The notes beneath the pieces are model-generated. The model saw only the letters and a list, made by a program, of their open reading frames with translations. It was not told the DNA's origin and ran no database searches. From Prescottella sp. R16 (lineage in GTDB: Bacteria; Actinomycetota; Actinomycetes; Mycobacteriales; Mycobacteriaceae), in the NCBI RefSeq assembly GCF_030656875.1, contig NZ_CP130943.1, positions 496,001-560,000 on the forward strand: 64,000 nucleotides of DNA. Direction: 5' to 3'. This document shows positions 1-11,556 of this stretch, in pieces. The position numbers and the translations under genes are program-made. Each line of letters starts with the position of its first letter. Positions within the stretch are counted from its first letter, which is position 1.

Positions 1-751
1 CGTCGAACATGCCCTTGTACTTGGCGATGTACTCCTCGGGCGCGTGATGCGGGGCGTGGTTCGCGCCCGGGCAGAACCACAGGTACCACGGCTTGTCCGG
101 TTCGGTCTGCTTGACGTCGCGGATCATCTTGAGCGCCTGGTCCGCGAGATCCTTCGACAGGTGGTAGCCCTCCTCCGGGGAGTACGGCTGCTCGATGTAG
201 TGGTTGTCCTCGGCGAGCGACGGATACCAGTTGTTGGTCTCGCCGCCCACGAACCCGTAGAAGCGGTCGTACCCCTGCGCGAGGGGCCAGTTCTTCTTCG
301 ATGCGCCCGCCGTCCACTCGTCGATCGGGATGTTGTGGTTCTTGCCCACCCAGAACGTCGCCCAGCCGGCGTCCCGCAGCACGTTCGCCATCGTGGCGTT
401 CGACGGCGGAATGTGCGAGTTGTATCCGGGGAACCCGGTCGACGACTCCGAGATCGTCGCGAACCCGTTCAGGTGGTGGTTGCGTCCGGTGAGGAACGTC
501 GACCGGGTCGGCGAACACAGCGCCGTCGTGTGCCACTGCGTGTAGGTGAGACCGTTCGCGGCGAGCCGGTCCATCGTCGGCATGTTGATCCGCCCGCCGT
601 ACGGCGACCACGACGCCTGACCGGTGTCGTCGTACAGCACGACGAGCACGTTCGGTGCGCCGGCCGGCGGCTTCTCGGGGAGGAACGCATCCCAGTCCGA
701 AACCGAGTCCCGGACATCGAGTTCGATTCTGCCCTTGAATTCCTTGGACAC
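1..751 (-). CDS. Sulfatase family hydrolase (arylsulfatase), C-terminus off the left edge
   Basis: Sulfatases cleave sulfate esters to release inorganic sulfate. The 250 residues visible are the N-terminal catalytic half. An acidic metal-ligand pair (D41-D42 in VVLYDDTG) comes first, then the formylglycine motif CSPTR with C79, the cysteine that must be converted to formylglycine, then GKNH, which fits the conserved Lys/His of the active site. There is no signal peptide, so a cytoplasmic enzyme is likely. The GTG start at 751 has AAGGAG five bases upstream. The gene is divergent from a SulP anion transporter 115 bp away, which suggests release plus uptake of sulfate. The substrate cannot be read from the sequence. 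The family call is firm. Confidence 0.93.
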   Translation of the reverse strand, partial: MSKEFKGRIELDVRDSVSDWDAFLPEKPPAGAPNVLVVLYDDTGQASWSPYGGRINMPTMDRLAANGLTYTQWHTTALCSPTRSTFLTGRNHHLNGFATISESSTGFPGYNSHIPPSNATMANVLRDAGWATFWVGKNHNIPIDEWTAGASKKNWPLAQGYDRFYGFVGGETNNWYPSLAEDNHYIEQPYSPEEGYHLSKDLADQALKMIRDVKQTEPDKPWYLWFCPGANHAPHHAPEEYIAKYKGMFD

Positions 752-813
752 AGTGGCTCCTTCGCCTCGCACACGTCTGGAATCCCATCGTCGGAGCCGA
801 GCACCGGTCTGCG

Positions 814-829
814 CCTCACCCGTGTGAGG
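814..829. promoter_or_regulatory. Small inverted repeat between divergent sulfatase and SulP genes
   Basis: CCTCAC and GTGAGG form a perfect 6-bp inverted repeat around a 4-nt spacer, inside the 115-bp divergent intergenic region. It is a candidate operator or hairpin. No regulator gene is next to it and the match is short, so this is only suggestive. Confidence 0.3.
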
Positions 830-866
830 TGAAGCCGGAACCTCGCGGGCCGGTCACGATCGGGAG

Positions 867-2594
867 GTGGCCGACTCGCGAACAGGTGACAGGACGCGGC
901 GATGGTGGCTGTTCGCCTCGCTGCAGGGGTACCAGCGGGGCTGGCTGCGCCCCGACATCGTGGCCGGCCTGACGGTGTGGGCGGTGCTGGTACCGGAATC
1001 GCTCGCGTACGCCACGATCGCCGGTGTCACGCCGGTCGTCGGCCTCTACGCCGCGGTGCCGGCGCTGGTGCTGTACGCGGCCGCCGGCAGTTCACGGCAC
1101 CTGGTGGTCGGGCCCATGTCGGCGACCGCCGCACTGTCCGCGGCGATCGTGGCACCGGTGGCGGGCGCGGACGGCGGACACTATCTGACGCTGACCGCCG
1201 TGCTGGCAATCGTCACCGGCATCGCGGGACTGCTGGCGGGCCTGTGCCGCCTGGGGTTCGCCGCGGCCTTCATCTCGGAGCCGGTGCTCAAGGGGTTCAT
1301 CGTCGGACTCGCACTGACCATCGTCGTCGGGCAGGTCCCGAAACTGTTCGGTGTCGAGAAATCCGACGGAAACTTCTTCGAACAGGCCTGGGGCGTCGTC
1401 ACGAAACTCGGTGACACGCACTGGGCCACGTTCGCCGTCGGTGGTGTCAGCGTCGTGCTCGTACTGGTGCTGAAACGATGGCTGCCGCTCGTGCCGGGGT
1501 CTCTCGTGGTGGTGCTGCTGAGCATTCTCGCGGTGAGCGTGTTCTCGCTGGACCGGCACGGCGTCGACATCGTCGGCCACATCGACGCCGGACTGCCGTC
1601 GCTGGGGCTCCCCGAGGGCCGGACCTGGCACGACTACTACGACCTGGCCGGACCCGCGTTCGGGGTGCTGTTGATCGGCTTCGCCGAAGGACTCGGTGCC
1701 GCGAAAACCTATGCCGCCAAGGCCGGCTACGAGGTGGACGCCAACCGGGAACTCCTCGGCCTGGGAGCTGCGAACCTCGGTGCCGGACTGTCGTCGGGGA
1801 TGGTCGTCAACGGCAGCCTGTCCAAGACCGCCGTCAACGGCACCGCCGGCGCCCGCTCCCAGGTGAGCGGCCTGATCGTGGCCGCCTTGACGGTCGTCAC
1901 CCTGCTGTTCCTCACCGGCCTGTTCGAGAAACTGCCCGAGGCCACCCTCGCCGCAGTCGTGATCGCCGCGGTGATCGAACTGGTCGACTTCGCGTCGCTG
2001 CGCCGGCTGTACCGGGTGTGGACACACCGGCTCGGCAGCATCTACGGTTTCGCCGCCCGCGCCGACTTCGCGGCCGCGATCGCGGCGATGCTCGGGGTAC
2101 TGCTGTTCGACACCCTGCCGGGTCTCGTCATCGGTATCGGCGTCTCGATGCTGCTGCTGCTCTACCGGTCCGCGCGCCCCAACGTGGCCGTACTGGGGGA
2201 GGAGAACGCCATCTGGGTCGACACCGACCGGCACCCCCGGGCCGCGGTGCGCGACGACGTCGTCGTGGTCCGGGTGGAGGGCGGACTGTTCTTCGCCAAC
2301 GCGGACTACGTGAAGGGGCACGTCGAATCGCTGTGCACCGACACCACACAGGTGGTGGTGATCGACGCCGAAACCATGCCGTTCATCGACGTCAGCGCTG
2401 CCCACATGCTCGTCGAGCTCCAGAACATGCTGCAACGCAGAGGAATCGAACTGCGCATCGCCCACGACATCGGTCAGGTGCGCGACGTGCTCGACGACAC
2501 GACCGACGCCGACCCCCTAGCCGTGTTCGGCACCGTCGACGACGCACTGGTAGGAGAACACACACGGATCGACCGTCACGGTCGGAAGGAGTAA
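867..2594 (+). CDS. SulP-family anion transporter with STAS domain
   Basis: Membrane carrier of the SLC26/SulP type, which imports sulfate, bicarbonate or other anions. The 575-residue length is normal. The N-terminal half has the family core (PESLAYATIAGVTPVVGLYA near 30-55, then many hydrophobic segments). The C-terminal STAS domain spans about 455-560 and has the canonical switch region PFIDVSAAH. The GTG start at 867 overlaps a GGGAGG sequence and no better in-frame start exists, so the true ribosome-binding arrangement is unclear. It is divergent from the sulfatase, and a DUF6069 gene follows by 2 bp. Sulfate is the favoured substrate from context only; bicarbonate is equally possible for this family. 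Confidence 0.93.
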   Translation: MADSRTGDRTRRWWLFASLQGYQRGWLRPDIVAGLTVWAVLVPESLAYATIAGVTPVVGLYAAVPALVLYAAAGSSRHLVVGPMSATAALSAAIVAPVAGADGGHYLTLTAVLAIVTGIAGLLAGLCRLGFAAAFISEPVLKGFIVGLALTIVVGQVPKLFGVEKSDGNFFEQAWGVVTKLGDTHWATFAVGGVSVVLVLVLKRWLPLVPGSLVVVLLSILAVSVFSLDRHGVDIVGHIDAGLPSLGLPEGRTWHDYYDLAGPAFGVLLIGFAEGLGAAKTYAAKAGYEVDANRELLGLGAANLGAGLSSGMVVNGSLSKTAVNGTAGARSQVSGLIVAALTVVTLLFLTGLFEKLPEATLAAVVIAAVIELVDFASLRRLYRVWTHRLGSIYGFAARADFAAAIAAMLGVLLFDTLPGLVIGIGVSMLLLLYRSARPNVAVLGEENAIWVDTDRHPRAAVRDDVVVVRVEGGLFFANADYVKGHVESLCTDTTQVVVIDAETMPFIDVSAAHMLVELQNMLQRRGIELRIAHDIGQVRDVLDDTTDADPLAVFGTVDDALVGEHTRIDRHGRKE

Positions 2595-2596
2595 CG

Positions 2597-3070
2597 ATGA
2601 GCAACTATCGGAACGACGCCCTGCCGGAACAGTCCGTCGACCCCAGGAAACTGTGGACCGGAGGCATCGCCACCGCTCTCGTCGCCGCACTCGCCGCCGT
2701 CGTCGGACTGGCAATCGTCCGCGACCTGCTCGACATTCCGGTGACCGTGCCGCCGGCCGCATTCGGAAACTCACAGGCGGCAATCGTGGCGGTATACGCG
2801 GCAATCGCGGCCCTCGTCGCGACAGCACTGCTGCACATCCTCATCCTCACCACCCCACGCGCCACCAACTTCTTCGTCTGGATCGGCGTCCTCGCCACCA
2901 TCCTGGCAGCACTGTGGCCCTTCACCACCACTGCCGACATCGGCTCCAAAATCTGCAGTGCCGCAATCTACTTCGTCGTCGGAATGGCGATCGTGTCACT
3001 TCTCTCGGGTACGGCCGCGGCGGCACGGCCCCGGAATCCCGGGACGCCTGGGCCGAACCCGGCCCGGTAG
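2597..3070 (+). CDS. DUF6069 four-helix membrane protein
   Basis: A 157-residue hydrophobic protein with about four transmembrane segments. It has the pattern I associate with DUF6069 (LLHILILTTPRATNFF in the second third, a glycine-rich final helix), followed by a Pro/Gly-rich tail. The function is unknown. The ATG at 2597 lies 2 bp after the SulP stop and has GGAAGGAG upstream, so the two genes are almost certainly co-transcribed and translationally coupled. It could be an accessory subunit of the transporter, but that is inference from spacing alone. Confidence 0.8.
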   Translation: MSNYRNDALPEQSVDPRKLWTGGIATALVAALAAVVGLAIVRDLLDIPVTVPPAAFGNSQAAIVAVYAAIAALVATALLHILILTTPRATNFFVWIGVLATILAALWPFTTTADIGSKICSAAIYFVVGMAIVSLLSGTAAAARPRNPGTPGPNPAR

Positions 3071-3181
3071 CACCTTTCACCCGGAACGGGTGAAACTGCT
3101 CGTTCTCCGGCGTTCGGTGCAGACAGGCGAGCCGGGTGCGCCGATACTGGGCGAACGAATCCGCGGCGAGAGGTGACGGCG

Positions 3182-3619
3182 ATGACGAATGGTGACGATG
3201 TCCTGTCCAGTTGGGGGCCGGTCGAATTCGTGGCATTGACTTTTCCCGGGACGCGGATCGATCCGGCCGTCGTCGACGAGATCGCCGCTGTCGCCGCACG
3301 GCAGCAGATCACCGTCCTCGACCTCGTCTATCTGGCCAAGGATGTGGACGGGACCGTCACGCAGGTCGACGTCGACGAGGACCTGGCCGGTGTGGGACTG
3401 GCGGGTCTCGCTCTCGAGGCCACCGCGCTGATCAGCGAGGACGACCTCCAGCTCGTCCGCGATTCCCTCGAGCCGGGCACGTCGGCGGCGTTGATCGTCT
3501 ACGAGGAGACCTGGGCGCGCAGGCTGGCCGCCCGGGTCCGGGAACAGGGCGGCGAGGTGGCGCTTCACGTCCAGGTGCCCCGGGACGTGTTGGAACGAGC
3601 GGTCGAGGCCGCCGTCTAG
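3182..3619 (+). CDS. DUF6325 family small soluble protein
   Basis: A 145-residue acidic soluble protein that matches the DUF6325 pattern: GPVEFVALTFPG at the N-terminus, VLDLVYLAKDVDGTV, an ISEDDL segment, then ALIVYEETWARRL. The molecular function is unknown. The ATG at 3182 is chosen over the in-frame GTG at 3173 because GAGAGG at 3168-3173 is 8 nt before it and would overlap the GTG. A SHOCT gene starts 14 bp downstream. I recall these two families being found side by side in many actinobacteria, which suggests they work together. Confidence 0.82.
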   Translation: MTNGDDVLSSWGPVEFVALTFPGTRIDPAVVDEIAAVAARQQITVLDLVYLAKDVDGTVTQVDVDEDLAGVGLAGLALEATALISEDDLQLVRDSLEPGTSAALIVYEETWARRLAARVREQGGEVALHVQVPRDVLERAVEAAV

Positions 3620-3633
3620 ACAGGAGAGAGCGA

Positions 3634-3963
3634 ATGGTCTTCAGGAGCGGCCGCATCGGACGGCCCGGACTGCTGGGAACGATCGCCCGATCTGCGGTGG
3701 TCGCGGGAACCGCGACCGCCACATCGAACGCGGTCAACCGGCGGGCACAGCAGCGTGCCGCCGAACAACAGGCCTACGAGCAGCAGCAGGCCGCGCAATG
3801 GCAGGAGCGCAGCGTGCCGCCGGTGTACCAGGAACCGCAGCCCGCACCCGCGCCGGCAGGGGACGACCTGGTGGGCAAGTTGCAGCAACTGCAGCAACTG
3901 CGCGACTCCGGTGCCCTGTCCGACGACGAATTCGCTGCTGCGAAAGCGAAACTGCTGGCGTAA
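3634..3963 (+). CDS. SHOCT-domain protein
   Basis: A 109-residue protein. It has a short hydrophobic/Ala-rich start (LLGTIARSAVVAGTATAT), a long Gln-rich stretch (about 31-55) and a Pro-rich linker (about 60-75). It ends in a SHOCT motif, LQQLRDSGALSDDEFAAAK, close to residues 85-105. SHOCT is a short C-terminal oligomerisation module in proteins of mostly unknown role. The ATG at 3634 has AGGAGAGAG upstream. It probably shares a transcript with the DUF6325 gene 14 bp before it. Confidence 0.88.
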   Translation: MVFRSGRIGRPGLLGTIARSAVVAGTATATSNAVNRRAQQRAAEQQAYEQQQAAQWQERSVPPVYQEPQPAPAPAGDDLVGKLQQLQQLRDSGALSDDEFAAAKAKLLA

Positions 3964-4006
3964 CCCCGCACGGGTTCGGCGGAGCGGACCGAGACCTGGA
4001 GGCATG

Positions 4007-4924
4007 ATGTCGACGATCCCACTGCCGTCGTGGCGTGACGGCGCCACACGTGACGCGATCGTCAGCTTCGTGGACCGCGTCGACGCCGACGGCGTCCCGC
4101 GGGAGGACCGGGTCGCGGTGTTCGACAACGACGGCACCCTGTGGACCGAGAAACCGGTCCAGGTGCAGATGCTGTTCGTGTTCGCGCAGTGGTCGGCGAT
4201 GGCGGACCAGGATCCGTCGCTGGCGTCACGGCAGCCGTACAAGGCGGTCGTCGAGCACGATCTCGGGTGGCTCGCCGCCGCCGTCGACAAGCACTACGCC
4301 GGCGACGACTCGGATATGAAGACACTGATGTCCGCGGTCGCTCGCGCCTCGGCAGGACGCGAGGTGGAGGCCTACACGGACCAGGCCCGGAACTTCCTGT
4401 ACGCCGCAACGCATCCCGTGCTGGACAGGCCCCTCGTGGACTGTGTCTTCGCCCCCATGGTGGAGCTCCTGCGTTTCCTGGAAGCGCACGGTTTCACGAC
4501 GTACATCGCATCGGGCGGAGACCGGGACTTCATGCGGCCCGCGGGGGATGCGCTGTACCGGATCCCCCGCGAACGGATCATCGGCAGCAGCCTCGGCCTC
4601 CGCTACACAGACGGCGCACTCACCTACGCCCCCGAGATGGCATTCTTCGACGACGGACCCGAGAAACCGGCCCGGATCTGGAGTCGGATCGGACGTAAAC
4701 CTCTTCTGGTGGGCGGAAATTCGAACGGTGACGTGCCCATGTTCGAGTTCGCGCGCGCAGATGCGCTCCGCCTGCTGATCCGGCACGACGACGCGGAGCG
4801 GGAGTTCGCCTACGACACCGGGGCCGAGGCCGCGCTGAAAGCTGCCGCAGCGAACGGCTGGACCACGGTGAGCATCCGCGACGACTGGGCGACGGTGTTC
4901 CCACTCGTGCCCGGACAGGAGTGA
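4007..4924 (+). CDS. HAD-superfamily hydrolase (phosphatase-like)
   Basis: A 305-residue haloacid-dehalogenase-fold protein. Motif I is FDNDGTLW near residues 37-44; its first Asp is the expected nucleophile and the second the acid/base. YIASGGDRDF is a plausible motif II, and LLVGGNSNGDVPMF near 240 carries the motif IV acidic residue. A large helical cap lies between motifs I and II. GGAGG at 3998-4002 places the second of two ATGs (4007) at a better distance than the first (4004). The TGA overlaps the RBS region of the next SulP gene, so the two are coupled. The substrate is unknown. Proximity to two SulP carriers hints at a sulfate or phosphate-ester role without proving it. Confidence 0.88.
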   Translation: MSTIPLPSWRDGATRDAIVSFVDRVDADGVPREDRVAVFDNDGTLWTEKPVQVQMLFVFAQWSAMADQDPSLASRQPYKAVVEHDLGWLAAAVDKHYAGDDSDMKTLMSAVARASAGREVEAYTDQARNFLYAATHPVLDRPLVDCVFAPMVELLRFLEAHGFTTYIASGGDRDFMRPAGDALYRIPRERIIGSSLGLRYTDGALTYAPEMAFFDDGPEKPARIWSRIGRKPLLVGGNSNGDVPMFEFARADALRLLIRHDDAEREFAYDTGAEAALKAAAANGWTTVSIRDDWATVFPLVPGQE

Positions 4925-4926
4925 CG

Positions 4927-6588
4927 ATGACCGTGTTCGCGCCGACCTTCGTCGGCTATCGGGTGTCGTGGCTGCGCGCCGACGTCGTCGCCGGCCTCAG
5001 CGCGGGTGCGGTGGTGGTGCCGCAGGCGATGGCGTACGCGACGATCGCCGACATGCCGGTGCAGATCGGCCTGTACACGTGCATGGTGCCGATGGTGGTG
5101 TACGCGCTGCTCGGCGGGTCGCGCACCACGAGCGTGAGCACCACGTCCACCATCGCGACACTCACCGCGTCGACACTCATCGGTGCCGGGATCGCGGCAG
5201 GGTCGGACGACGCACTGTCGTCGCTCATGACCCTCACCCTGCTCGTCGGGGTGATCCTGCTGTCGGCACGGTTGTTCAAACTGGGCTCGATCATCGAGAA
5301 CATCAGCGAGGCAACGCTGTCCGGGATCAAGGTCGGTGTCGGTCTGACCGTCGCGGCCGGTCAGCTACCGAAGCTGCTCGGGGTGCCGTCCGATCCGGAC
5401 GCGACAGGGTTCTTCGCGGTGCTCTGGTCGGCGTTGCGGCAGCTCGGTGACGCCGTCCCGGCCACGGTCCTGTTGGCTGCCGGATCGATCGCCGCCCTGT
5501 ACGTGATCGCGACGTTCGTGCCCTGGGTTCCCGGGCCGCTGGTCGTCGTCGCGGTCGGGATCGCGCTGGTCGCCTTCGCGAACCTCGACGGGCACGGTGT
5601 CGCACTGATCGATCCGGTCCCGCAAGGGATTCCGCTTCCGGGGCTGCCGTCTCTCGGCGACGTCGGTGCGTTGCTGCCGGGTGCCCTGGCGATCGCGGTG
5701 ATGGCGTTCCTCGAGACCGTCGCCGTCGGCCGCGGTGTGCGACGTTCCGGGGAACCGCAGATCGACAGCAACCAGGAACTGTTCGCCAACGGCATGGCAT
5801 CGGTGGCCGGATCGTTCTTCCAGACACTGCCCCCGGCCGGCGGCTTCTCGCAGACCGCCGTCGCACTGCGGGCCGGAGGCCGGACCCAGGCCGCGAGCAT
5901 CGTCACCGCCCTCCTCGCGGTTGCGGTGGCCCTGTTCCTCGCCCCCGTCCTCGACGACCTGCCGCAGGCCACCCTCGGGGCGATGGTGGTGGTCGCGACC
6001 CTCGGGCTCCTCGACTTCGGATCGCTCGCCCGATACTGGCGCTTCAACCGGATCGAGTTCTGGATCGCGCTCGCGACCGCACTCGTCGGACTCGTCGCCG
6101 GACTGCTCGTCGCCGTCGCTGTCGGGGTCATCCTCACCCTGTATCTCGTGCTGCGGGAACTGAATCGGCCGCACGTCGTGCAACTGGTCCCGGACGAACA
6201 CGGCCGTCTGCGGGCCGGGCCCGAGGACGCCGCAACGATCCCCACCGACCTGCTCGTGTTGCGCATCAACTCGGCCCTGTACACCGCCAGTGTCCGGGCC
6301 ACCATGGACGCGATCCGCAGACGCGCACTCGAATCGGGTGCGACGACCGTGGTGCTCGACGTCTCCAGGGCGTGGAAGGTGTCGACCACCGTGCTCGACC
6401 AGTCCCGGGACATGATCGGGGAACTCGCCGACGCCGGTGCCACGGTGTATCTCGCGGACCTCCCCGAATCGGAACAGCCGAAACTGCGGATGACGCCGTG
6501 GTGGACGGAGCACGGGGCCGAGCGTTACTTCGACCGGGTCGAGGACGCGGTGGCCGCCATCGAGAGCCGTGCATCCACGAACCGGTAG
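4927..6588 (+). CDS. Second SulP-family anion transporter, diverged STAS domain
   Basis: A 553-residue SulP carrier, parallel to the one at 867-2594. The core is clear (VVVPQAMAYATIADMPVQIGLY near 25-45). The STAS domain (about 435-545) is diverged: where the first copy has PFIDVSAAH, this one reads AWKVSTTVLDQ, so the usual regulatory Asp-x-Ser/Thr is shifted or lost. The ATG at 4927 follows AGGAG at 4917-4921 by 5 nt and lies 2 bp after the HAD stop, so the GTG at 4921 is rejected. It may have a different anion preference or regulation from the first copy. Confidence 0.92.
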   Translation: MTVFAPTFVGYRVSWLRADVVAGLSAGAVVVPQAMAYATIADMPVQIGLYTCMVPMVVYALLGGSRTTSVSTTSTIATLTASTLIGAGIAAGSDDALSSLMTLTLLVGVILLSARLFKLGSIIENISEATLSGIKVGVGLTVAAGQLPKLLGVPSDPDATGFFAVLWSALRQLGDAVPATVLLAAGSIAALYVIATFVPWVPGPLVVVAVGIALVAFANLDGHGVALIDPVPQGIPLPGLPSLGDVGALLPGALAIAVMAFLETVAVGRGVRRSGEPQIDSNQELFANGMASVAGSFFQTLPPAGGFSQTAVALRAGGRTQAASIVTALLAVAVALFLAPVLDDLPQATLGAMVVVATLGLLDFGSLARYWRFNRIEFWIALATALVGLVAGLLVAVAVGVILTLYLVLRELNRPHVVQLVPDEHGRLRAGPEDAATIPTDLLVLRINSALYTASVRATMDAIRRRALESGATTVVLDVSRAWKVSTTVLDQSRDMIGELADAGATVYLADLPESEQPKLRMTPWWTEHGAERYFDRVEDAVAAIESRASTNR

Positions 6589-6655
6589 CGGTACGAACAA
6601 GGATTCATGCTCGACGGGTGAGGACCGTGCCGGCATCGGCGTGTCGACTCGATCC

Positions 6656-7312
6656 ATGGGAGAGCTGATCCTGCAGTTGCTGCCCGAGATCGCGGGCATG
6701 GTCGTCACCCCCGCCGCGATCGCGGGATGTGTCCTACTGCTGCAGACGAAACGACCACTCGCGAACGCGTGGTCGTTCTGCACGTCATTCATGATCGCCT
6801 ACACCGCGATCGGTATCGCCGCACTGCTCGGCGGCGCCACCGGGCAGGAACGAACCGGGAACGTCACCCACTGGGCGGGCCTCGCCGTCGGCGTGATCTT
6901 CCTCGGTTTCGGTGTCGCACAGGCCCTGCGGAAACGGACCCCGTCGGACACCGGACCGGAGTGGATGCAGCAGCTCGCGAACGCGAAACCGCGCACCGCG
7001 TTCGTCATGGGTGCGGCCCTGTCCGTCGTGAATCCCAATCTCGCGATCATGATCTCCGGTATGACCGTGATCGCGTCGGCGGACACGTCCGTCGGTGTCG
7101 CGGTGGCGGGTACGGTGCTGCTCCTGCTGGCCGCGGCCCTCGATTTCCTGATCCCGATCGGCATCTACGTCGCGTTCGGGGAACGGGCGAAAACCGTGCT
7201 GGCCGGGGTCAAGCAGTGGATGGTCGCGCACGACCGCGGGATCGGCCTCGCGGTGTTCTTCGGCTTCGGGGCCCTGTTCGTCGTGAAGGGGATCGCCGGG
7301 CTCGTCGGGTGA
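6656..7312 (+). CDS. GAP-family (Sap-like) integral membrane protein
   Basis: A 218-residue membrane protein with about six hydrophobic segments. It resembles the GAP (GPL-addressing protein, Sap) family of mycobacteria, linked to placement of surface glycolipids: IPxxxGYV-type end segments, FVMGAALSVVNPNLAIMISG in the middle, and a basic cytoplasmic loop with LRKRTPSDTGPEW. The start is uncertain. ATG 6656 gives a sensible N-terminus but has no strong RBS; GTG 6641 is an in-frame alternative. It is the last gene of the SulP run and is followed by a convergent gene. Confidence 0.75.
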   Translation: MGELILQLLPEIAGMVVTPAAIAGCVLLLQTKRPLANAWSFCTSFMIAYTAIGIAALLGGATGQERTGNVTHWAGLAVGVIFLGFGVAQALRKRTPSDTGPEWMQQLANAKPRTAFVMGAALSVVNPNLAIMISGMTVIASADTSVGVAVAGTVLLLLAAALDFLIPIGIYVAFGERAKTVLAGVKQWMVAHDRGIGLAVFFGFGALFVVKGIAGLVG

Positions 7313-7356
7313 CGCTCAGCCCCCGCACCGAGCAGCGCGAGGAGAGTTCGACCGGG

Positions 7357-7683
7357 TTACTGTTCGATCTCCAGTTCGCCCATGCGTGACCAGTCGACAC
7401 CCGGGATCTCGGTGTTGATGATGTGCGGGGTGTCCCGCAGCATCGGGCGCATCGCGTCCAGGCCGTTTCGAAAGTGTGCGGAATCGACGTGTTCGGCGCC
7501 GGCCTGTCCGTCTCGGAACGCCTCGATCAGGATGTACTGCGCGGGATCGTCCACACTGCGGCTCCATTCGAACCACAGGTTGCCGGGTTCGGCTCTCGTC
7601 GCGTCGGTGAACTCACGAGTGATCTCGAGCCAGTTGTCCTTGTGCTCGTCGAGGACGTCGAACTTCACAACGATGAAGATCAC
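7357..7683 (-). CDS. ABM-domain putative quinol monooxygenase
   Basis: A 108-residue protein of the antibiotic-biosynthesis-monooxygenase fold, a small ferredoxin-like alpha/beta barrel that usually dimerises. The family pattern is visible: MIFIVVKFDV at the start, EPGNLWFEWSRSVDDP in the middle, and YILIEAFRDGQAGAEHV with the His/Glu surroundings typical of YgiN-like quinol monooxygenases. The GTG start at 7683 has TGGAG six bases upstream. It is a single gene between convergent and co-directional neighbours. The substrate is unknown. Confidence 0.88.
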   Translation of the reverse strand: MIFIVVKFDVLDEHKDNWLEITREFTDATRAEPGNLWFEWSRSVDDPAQYILIEAFRDGQAGAEHVDSAHFRNGLDAMRPMLRDTPHIINTEIPGVDWSRMGELEIEQ

Positions 7684-7767
7684 GGTGACTCCAGTCTGGC
7701 TCGTCCGAGGATGCCGGACCGGCGATGCGCGGCCCGATGTCAGTATCGGCTGTGGCCGATGCCGCGG

Positions 7768-9099
7768 TCAACGCGGTGACGTCGAATGCGGCGGTCGAGG
7801 ATGGCGGGGCGAGCGCACTTCCCGGCGCCGCTCGGCGTGCGCCACCGTCTCGTAGCCGACCAAGGCCAGCAGCACGGCGGCCAGCACCCCGAGCGCGGCC
7901 AGCGCCGGCAGCTGCCACACCACCGGGACCAGCGCGAGCAACACGACCACAGCGACGACACGGGCGAGCCCGAACACGCCGGCACCGAACTGCTTGAACA
8001 GGACGAGGGCCGTCAGATACAGCGCCGCACCGGTGAACAGTGCGATCAGCGGCCACCCGGTCAGCGGGTCGGTGAGCTGGTGCTCGCTCTCCGAACCCAC
8101 GAAGTAGAGGACCTTCTTCAACCCCAGCGACATCAGCACGATGCCGATCACCATCGGCAGATGCAGATAGCTGTAGCAGCGTTGCGCGATCCGCACCCGC
8201 CGCTTCTCGTCGGCCCGCTCGAACGCCTGCTCCACCGCGAGCGACGTCACATCGAAGTACAGCCACCACAGCAGCGACGCCACCGTCAGCCCCAGCACCG
8301 ACGCCACCACGATCTCCCACGAGATCGGCAGACTCGACACCCCCACACCGATCGAGACGACCGACTCACCGAGCGCGATGATCACGAACGACCCGTGCCG
8401 TTCCGCGAAATGACCCACCGACCGCAGCCGCCACCCGAGACCACCGGCCAGCGTCCCCAGGTAGTCGCCGGCCAACGCCAGACACCACATCGCGACCTGC
8501 CATCCGCCCGTCGACTGCGACGCGATCAGCAGGAACACGGTGCCCGACAGCATCGACGGCACGAACCGCTTCACCTGACCGCGCAGCTGCGGATCCTCCC
8601 GGCTGATCACCACGAACATCAGAATGTGCAGCGCCCGCACCACGAAGTAGGCGAGCGCGAACACCACCGGCCCGTCCAGACCGCCGGACAGATCGTCGAA
8701 CGCCTCCGGAATCGTGAGGGCGATCACGAACACCGCCGACATCGCCGCGAGCATCGTCACCCGCACGATGCCCTCGTCGGCACGCACCACATTGCCCAGC
8801 CACGAGTAACAGACCCACGCCCACCACAGCACCGCCAGCACGAGGATGCCGTGCAGAAGGGTGATCGGTGTGGGATCGTCGGCCATGAGGTCGTCGGCCA
8901 TCGTGACCGCGAAGACGAAGACCAGATCGAAGAACAGTTCGACCGTCGACACCGAGGCACGTTCCCGGGCGGTCCGCGGTGTCACCCGTCGTGTGAGATC
9001 CACGACGGTGATGCTGCCACCGTCGTCGCCGCTGCGCGGGACTCCCGCTGGATGAGGTGGCCCGCCGCCCCGGCGAAACACCTCGGTAAGCTCGGTCAC
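7768..9099 (-). CDS. Low-temperature-requirement A (LtrA) family membrane protein
   Basis: A multi-spanning membrane protein of the LtrA family, function unknown. The hallmark [16 protein letters not shown] lies near residues 50-65, followed by [30 protein letters not shown] and [11 protein letters not shown]. About eleven hydrophobic segments follow, and the C-terminus is Arg-rich. The GTG at 9099 gives 443 residues with a poorly conserved 30-residue N-terminus; GTG 9003 is an alternative that begins closer to the conserved core. It is divergent from lysC with only 38 bp between start codons, so the two promoters overlap or the LtrA start is downstream. Confidence 0.9.
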   Translation of the reverse strand: MTELTEVFRRGGGPPHPAGVPRSGDDGGSITVVDLTRRVTPRTARERASVSTVELFFDLVFVFAVTMADDLMADDPTPITLLHGILVLAVLWWAWVCYSWLGNVVRADEGIVRVTMLAAMSAVFVIALTIPEAFDDLSGGLDGPVVFALAYFVVRALHILMFVVISREDPQLRGQVKRFVPSMLSGTVFLLIASQSTGGWQVAMWCLALAGDYLGTLAGGLGWRLRSVGHFAERHGSFVIIALGESVVSIGVGVSSLPISWEIVVASVLGLTVASLLWWLYFDVTSLAVEQAFERADEKRRVRIAQRCYSYLHLPMVIGIVLMSLGLKKVLYFVGSESEHQLTDPLTGWPLIALFTGAALYLTALVLFKQFGAGVFGLARVVAVVVLLALVPVVWQLPALAALGVLAAVLLALVGYETVAHAERRREVRSPRHPRPPHSTSPR

Positions 9100-9137
9100 T
9101 GGACTGCATCAACCCAACTAGCCGGAGGTACACACGC

Positions 9138-11441
<2,304 letters not shown>

Positions 11442-11455
11442 TTTCTCCTTCCGCT

Positions 11456-11498
11456 GTGTGCGCGGTCACCGGCCTTCGGGTCCGGTGACCGCGCACAC
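11456..11498 (+). terminator. Terminator hairpin after lysC-asd
   Basis: A perfect 17-bp stem (11456-11472 with 11482-11498) surrounds a 9-nt loop, starting 15 bp after the asd stop. There is no U-tract, as is common in high-GC actinobacteria. Confidence 0.9.
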
Positions 11499-11556
11499 GG
11501 CGTTTCCGGGGGTGTTTTCCCGAGCCCGACCGACGTTTCCCGGCGAGCTCCGAGGT

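Noticed and set aside
1092..2465. 457-codon antisense frame across the first SulP gene
   Set aside because: Composition (His/Gln/Asp-rich, no motif) is that of a codon-position shadow of the SulP gene.
9100..9137. Lysine riboswitch before lysC
   Set aside because: Only 38 bp separate the divergent starts, too short for a riboswitch.
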